This document shows, one piece after another, positions 4,777 through 7,262 of a stretch of DNA of 7,262 nt (the stretch's first letter is position 1; the number at the start of each line of letters is the position of its first letter). The notes under the pieces are model-generated. The model was not told the DNA's origin. It did no database searches and was given only the letters and a program-made list of their open reading frames with translations. The DNA comes from an uncultured Lachnospiraceae bacterium (lineage in GTDB: Bacteria; Bacillota; Clostridia; Lachnospirales; Lachnospiraceae): NCBI GenBank assembly GCA_910585555.1, contig CAJUFU010000098.1, forward strand, positions 1 to 7,262. The letters run 5' to 3'. Made by a program: the position numbers and the translations under genes.

Positions 4777-6438
4777 TTAACCTCCCTCTCCCCAGTAACT
4801 GTCTTCTTCATAATAGCTCTCATATCTTTCCGGGTATATGGTCTCCTCTCCCTCCACTTCTACCGCATAGGAATTTATCACCTCCGCCACTTCCCCGTCT
4901 TCCATGATTTCTTCCTGCCAGCGCCAAACCTCGGCCCCTTCCGGCACTTCTAATTCCGGCGGTATATCTTCCGTAAACAAAACCTCTTCCGTCAACCTGC
5001 CCTGCATCACGAACTGTCCGTCCACATACCGGTAAATCGCCCAACTGTGGGAGGCGGCCCAATTGCGCCAAGAGCTGCGCACCAGCTGATGCTTGACATC
5101 GATCGCAGGGTCGCCAATCCCGGCAAAGGTAGGGGAAAACGCATACCTGCCGGATGCCTGCTCCCAAATCCACCCATACTTATAAGTAAGCATCTGGGTT
5201 CCATAGCTGCCGGCTTCCAATACAATATCCTTTACACCGTCAAAATTGATATCCTCAAACGTCATCCTGTTTCTGATGCCGGCACAGAATCCATATCCTT
5301 CCTCCGGTCTCAGTTCATAGACAGTTTCTCCGTCCGCAACCCGAATCCAAGCCTCCGTATCCGTCAGATTCATCCCCTCTTCCTGATCGGAAGCCTCTGA
5401 AAACCGATCTATGATAAAACACTCCGCCACACAATCCTTATCTTTCCTGCGCTGATAGATGCCCAGATATCTATTCTCTTGGCCCATTCCCGACAAGGAG
5501 ACCATCTTGTTAAAGTCATCACATACCGTATAATTACCGGCACCGTAATCTTCCTCCTCAAACCCGGCCGTCTTCTTATAAAACTCCAGGTAAAGAGCAA
5601 GCCCTTCCCTTTGAAGCAGGGGAGATAACTCCCGCACATCCAAAATACGGCTTGTGATTTCCTCCAAATGGGTAAGGTTCTCCACAAAACATAAATCCGT
5701 ATCCTTATCGATCAAACCCTCTATCCGCTCAAGCCCAGAGCCGTCTATGGCTGTTTCCCCACGTACCTGGATGGATATATCCTCTAAAACCAATTCCTTT
5801 AACGTATCTATCCCGGCCGCATCATCCAGCCAAAATCTCTGCGTCTCCTCTGCTTTCGTATCCGGCTTTACTGTGATTGTTTCCACCCCGGAATCCTGTA
5901 AAAGCCGAAGTAACGCCTCATACTTTCCTTCCCGGTATCCATACAGCGTCACAGCTTTAATCTGTTTGGGAAACCCCGCTCCCTCCGGAAGCGTTCCTGT
6001 CACATCGGACACATCTGAATTAGCAAAAAGATACACTTCCGTTGCGCCTGTCAGATAGGTAAGGGCGCGCGCCGGAAATGTGCCTGCATCGCTCTCCACA
6101 GCCACACTGCCATGATGCTTCGTAAGTGCCTGCAGATCTTCCTCCCGCCATTCTCTTAAATCCTTAGAAAAATATACCGTGATACTTTGGACGCTGTCCC
6201 AATCATACCATTCACGCATAAGGGCAAGCTCTTCCCCACTGTGTATGGTAAGAAAATAGGCCTGTAAGTTTCCCTTTGCGGCCTCAATCTCCTCCCCGCT
6301 TCCGAAATCCCTTTCCGTCTCTGATTCCTCATGGCGCTGTGCCTGGCCGCAACCGCCGGAAAGGCAGACTGCAAATATCATAAAAAGCAACATAAATTTC
6401 TTCCGGTTTCTTATGAATATTCCCCCAAATACACCCAT
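4777..6438 (-). CDS. Surface lipoprotein with leucine-rich middle and XAC2610-like C-terminal domain
   Basis: From ATG 6438 the product has 553 residues. It opens with a basic n-region (RNRKK), a hydrophobic core and the lipobox LSGGC (26-30). Lipidation at C30 would anchor it outside the membrane. A charged linker follows (31-55). Residues about 125-285 show irregular leucine-rich units such as ALTYLTGATEVYLF, IKAVTLYGY, VETITV and LKELVLEDISI, suggesting a repeated strand-turn fold. Around 391-485 is a compact domain containing DINFDGVKD (396-404), a DxNxDGxxD calcium-type loop, followed by a YKYGWIWEQASGRYAFSP segment. This arrangement resembles XAC2610/FG-GAP-like domains. The last 60 residues are very acidic. 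The start is set by GGGAGGTG (6450-6443); the longer open frame would begin within the upstream terminator. It forms its own transcription unit. Gene and lipidation are firm; domain naming is tentative and the role unknown. Confidence 0.85.
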   Translation of the reverse strand: MGVFGGIFIRNRKKFMLLFMIFAVCLSGGCGQAQRHEESETERDFGSGEEIEAAKGNLQAYFLTIHSGEELALMREWYDWDSVQSITVYFSKDLREWREEDLQALTKHHGSVAVESDAGTFPARALTYLTGATEVYLFANSDVSDVTGTLPEGAGFPKQIKAVTLYGYREGKYEALLRLLQDSGVETITVKPDTKAEETQRFWLDDAAGIDTLKELVLEDISIQVRGETAIDGSGLERIEGLIDKDTDLCFVENLTHLEEITSRILDVRELSPLLQREGLALYLEFYKKTAGFEEEDYGAGNYTVCDDFNKMVSLSGMGQENRYLGIYQRRKDKDCVAECFIIDRFSEASDQEEGMNLTDTEAWIRVADGETVYELRPEEGYGFCAGIRNRMTFEDINFDGVKDIVLEAGSYGTQMLTYKYGWIWEQASGRYAFSPTFAGIGDPAIDVKHQLVRSSWRNWAASHSWAIYRYVDGQFVMQGRLTEEVLFTEDIPPELEVPEGAEVWRWQEEIMEDGEVAEVINSYAVEVEGEETIYPERYESYYEEDSYWGEGG

Positions 6439-6442
6439 GAAA

Positions 6443-6450
6443 CACCTCCC
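6443..6450 (-). promoter_or_regulatory. Ribosome binding site of the lipoprotein gene
   Basis: Minus-strand GGGAGGTG lies four bases before ATG 6438, with its GGAGG core six bases away. It fixes the start so that the signal peptide sits at the N-terminus. A frame extension to GTG 6537 would bury the signal peptide behind 33 extra residues. Confidence 0.85.
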
Positions 6451-6478
6451 AACCGGTTTATCCCTTATATATGCACCT

Positions 6479-6507
6479 ATTCTATCATAGCCAGAACGGT
6501 TTTTCCA
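6479..6507 (-). promoter_or_regulatory. Extended -10 promoter of the lipoprotein gene
   Basis: On the minus strand TAGAAT (6484-6479) is preceded directly by TGA (6487-6485), an extended -10 motif. A -35-like TGGAAA (6507-6502) lies 17 bases upstream. The start would be near 6472, giving a short leader of about 35 bases. It lies downstream of the terminator at 6538-6584, so the lipoprotein gene is transcribed on its own. Confidence 0.5.
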
Positions 6508-6537
6508 TGATACACAAACAATCTGCGTCTGCTGCAC

Positions 6538-6584
6538 AAAAGCCTCCCGGAGATTCCGATTACCGAAACCTCCGGGAGACTTTA
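6538..6584 (-). terminator. Intrinsic terminator of the sugar-binding protein gene
   Basis: Read on the minus strand, an AAAG stretch leads into CTCCCGGAG (6578-6570), a 17-base loop, and the exact complement CTCCGGGAG (6552-6544). GCTTTT follows at 6543-6538. A nine-base G+C-rich stem with a T run, about 50 bases after the stop at 6635, is a standard rho-independent terminator. The plus-strand side also has CTTTATATG after the stem and might stop readthrough in that direction. Confidence 0.8.
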
Positions 6585-6634
6585 TATGACTTTTATTTAT
6601 GCAATTTTAATTCTAAATCCTTTATATCCGAATC

Positions 6635-7262
6635 TTAATCGGTCAACAGAGCCATTCTGTCAGGGTCATCCGCAAATACTTCTTTTGCATTCTCCTTTGT
6701 CACAACGACAGGGGGCAGTTCGTAAATAGGAACATCAATTACGCCATTGTTTGCCGTCACATCGGTTGCCGGCATTCCGTTGCCGCCTAACAGGCTGTCA
6801 ATAATAGAAACGGTCTCACCCACAAGCGCGTTGGTGGGTTTCGCAACTGTGGAATACTGTCTGCCGGACCATACCCACTCCACAGATTCATTTTCCGCAT
6901 CCAGCCCTGACACTACGGGAATCGGCTGTCCCGCATTCTCACAGGATGTGATGATTGCACGGGCAATACCATCGTTGGGGGAAAGTACGCCGTCAATCTC
7001 AATGTCCGAATAGTTGCCGGCAAGGATGGCATCCATACGTGACTGTGCTTTCGAGTTATCCCAGTCAACTGTCGCACACTGTGTGAAATCTGTCTGTCCT
7101 GACACAACAACCAGGGTGCCGTCATCAATCAGCGGTTGCAGTACTGACATTGCGCCTTTGAAGAAATTCGGTGCGTTGGGGTCTGCCGGGCCGCCGCCAA
7201 AAAGTTCAATAGGTAATTGCGAAACAAGTTCAAAATCTTGATTCCAATAGGGTAAAGGCCCG
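6635..7262 (-). CDS. ChvE-like sugar ABC transporter substrate-binding protein, C-terminal part (5' end outside window)
   Basis: The frame stays open to the window edge, giving 208 visible residues. It matches the second half of periplasmic-binding-protein type 1 sugar receptors of the ChvE/multiple-monosaccharide class. The inter-lobe entry is PIELFGGGPADPNAPNFF (17-34 of the visible part), then SGQTDF (54-59), SPND (94-97, a sugar-contact region), SGLDAE (118-123) and the hinge strand TVAKPTNALV (138-147). A typical C-terminal VVVTKENAKEVF region completes it. The whole protein would be about 350-400 residues, with a lipoprotein signal peptide off the edge. It delivers monosaccharides to a membrane permease/ATPase. 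A terminator follows, so these partners are not downstream. The start is not visible; the ATG at 7150 is internal. The first 21 visible codons are richer in A/T than the rest. Confidence 0.88.
   Translation of the reverse strand, partial: GPLPYWNQDFELVSQLPIELFGGGPADPNAPNFFKGAMSVLQPLIDDGTLVVVSGQTDFTQCATVDWDNSKAQSRMDAILAGNYSDIEIDGVLSPNDGIARAIITSCENAGQPIPVVSGLDAENESVEWVWSGRQYSTVAKPTNALVGETVSIIDSLLGGNGMPATDVTANNGVIDVPIYELPPVVVTKENAKEVFADDPDRMALLTD

Noticed and set aside
5654..6058. 134-residue plus-strand frame opposite the lipoprotein gene
   Set aside because: Serine-rich composition typical of an antisense shadow; the opposite strand has a lipoprotein with signal peptide, promoter and terminator.
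6439..6537. Extension of the lipoprotein gene to a GTG at 6537 (33 extra residues)
   Set aside because: It would start in the T tract of the upstream terminator, has no ribosome binding site, covers the promoter and ribosome binding site, and would bury the signal peptide.
7014..7241. 75-residue plus-strand frame opposite the sugar-binding protein gene
   Set aside because: The minus strand encodes a recognisable sugar-binding protein over the same bases; the plus frame has no start signal.

Overview
The window looks like chromosomal DNA from a Gram-positive member of the Clostridia, most probably a Lachnospiraceae-type gut bacterium. The evidence is moderate base composition, strong AGGAGG-type ribosome binding sites, TTG and GTG starts, a lipoprotein signal peptide, an ECF sigma factor with an ABC-2 transporter, and a ChvE-like sugar-binding protein. 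The taxonomic call is an inference from gene style, not from a marker gene. No stretch longer than about 200 bases lacks a gene or RNA.

Layout. At the left edge a tRNA-Glu(UUC) runs off the window on the minus strand. Diverging from it is a TRIC/UPF0126-type membrane channel gene (228-878, +) with its own extended -10 promoter. Next comes a four-gene plus-strand cluster (1029-4650): an ECF sigma factor with a TTG start, a six-helix membrane protein of no known family (GTG start, candidate anti-sigma or sensor), an ABC ATPase, and an ABC-2 type permease with a large extracytoplasmic domain. Two strong, unusual hairpins sit inside this cluster, between the membrane protein and the ATPase. The cluster ends at a nearly symmetric hairpin (4682-4729), which also closes the convergent minus-strand gene.

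On the minus strand a 553-residue lipoprotein (4777-6438) has a leucine-rich middle and a C-terminal domain with a DxNxDGxxD motif, resembling XAC2610-type domains. It has its own promoter. Upstream of that lies the terminator of a ChvE-like sugar-binding protein gene (6635-7262), which runs off the right edge.

How the parts fit. The sigma factor, membrane protein, ATPase and permease look like one signalling and export module: the membrane protein would hold or sense for the sigma factor, and the sigma factor would drive the transporter and itself. This is inferred from order and spacing. The TRIC gene, the lipoprotein and the sugar-binding protein appear to be separate transcription units. 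Four of the six protein starts given here differ from, or are decided against, the longest open frame, on the basis of ribosome binding sites.
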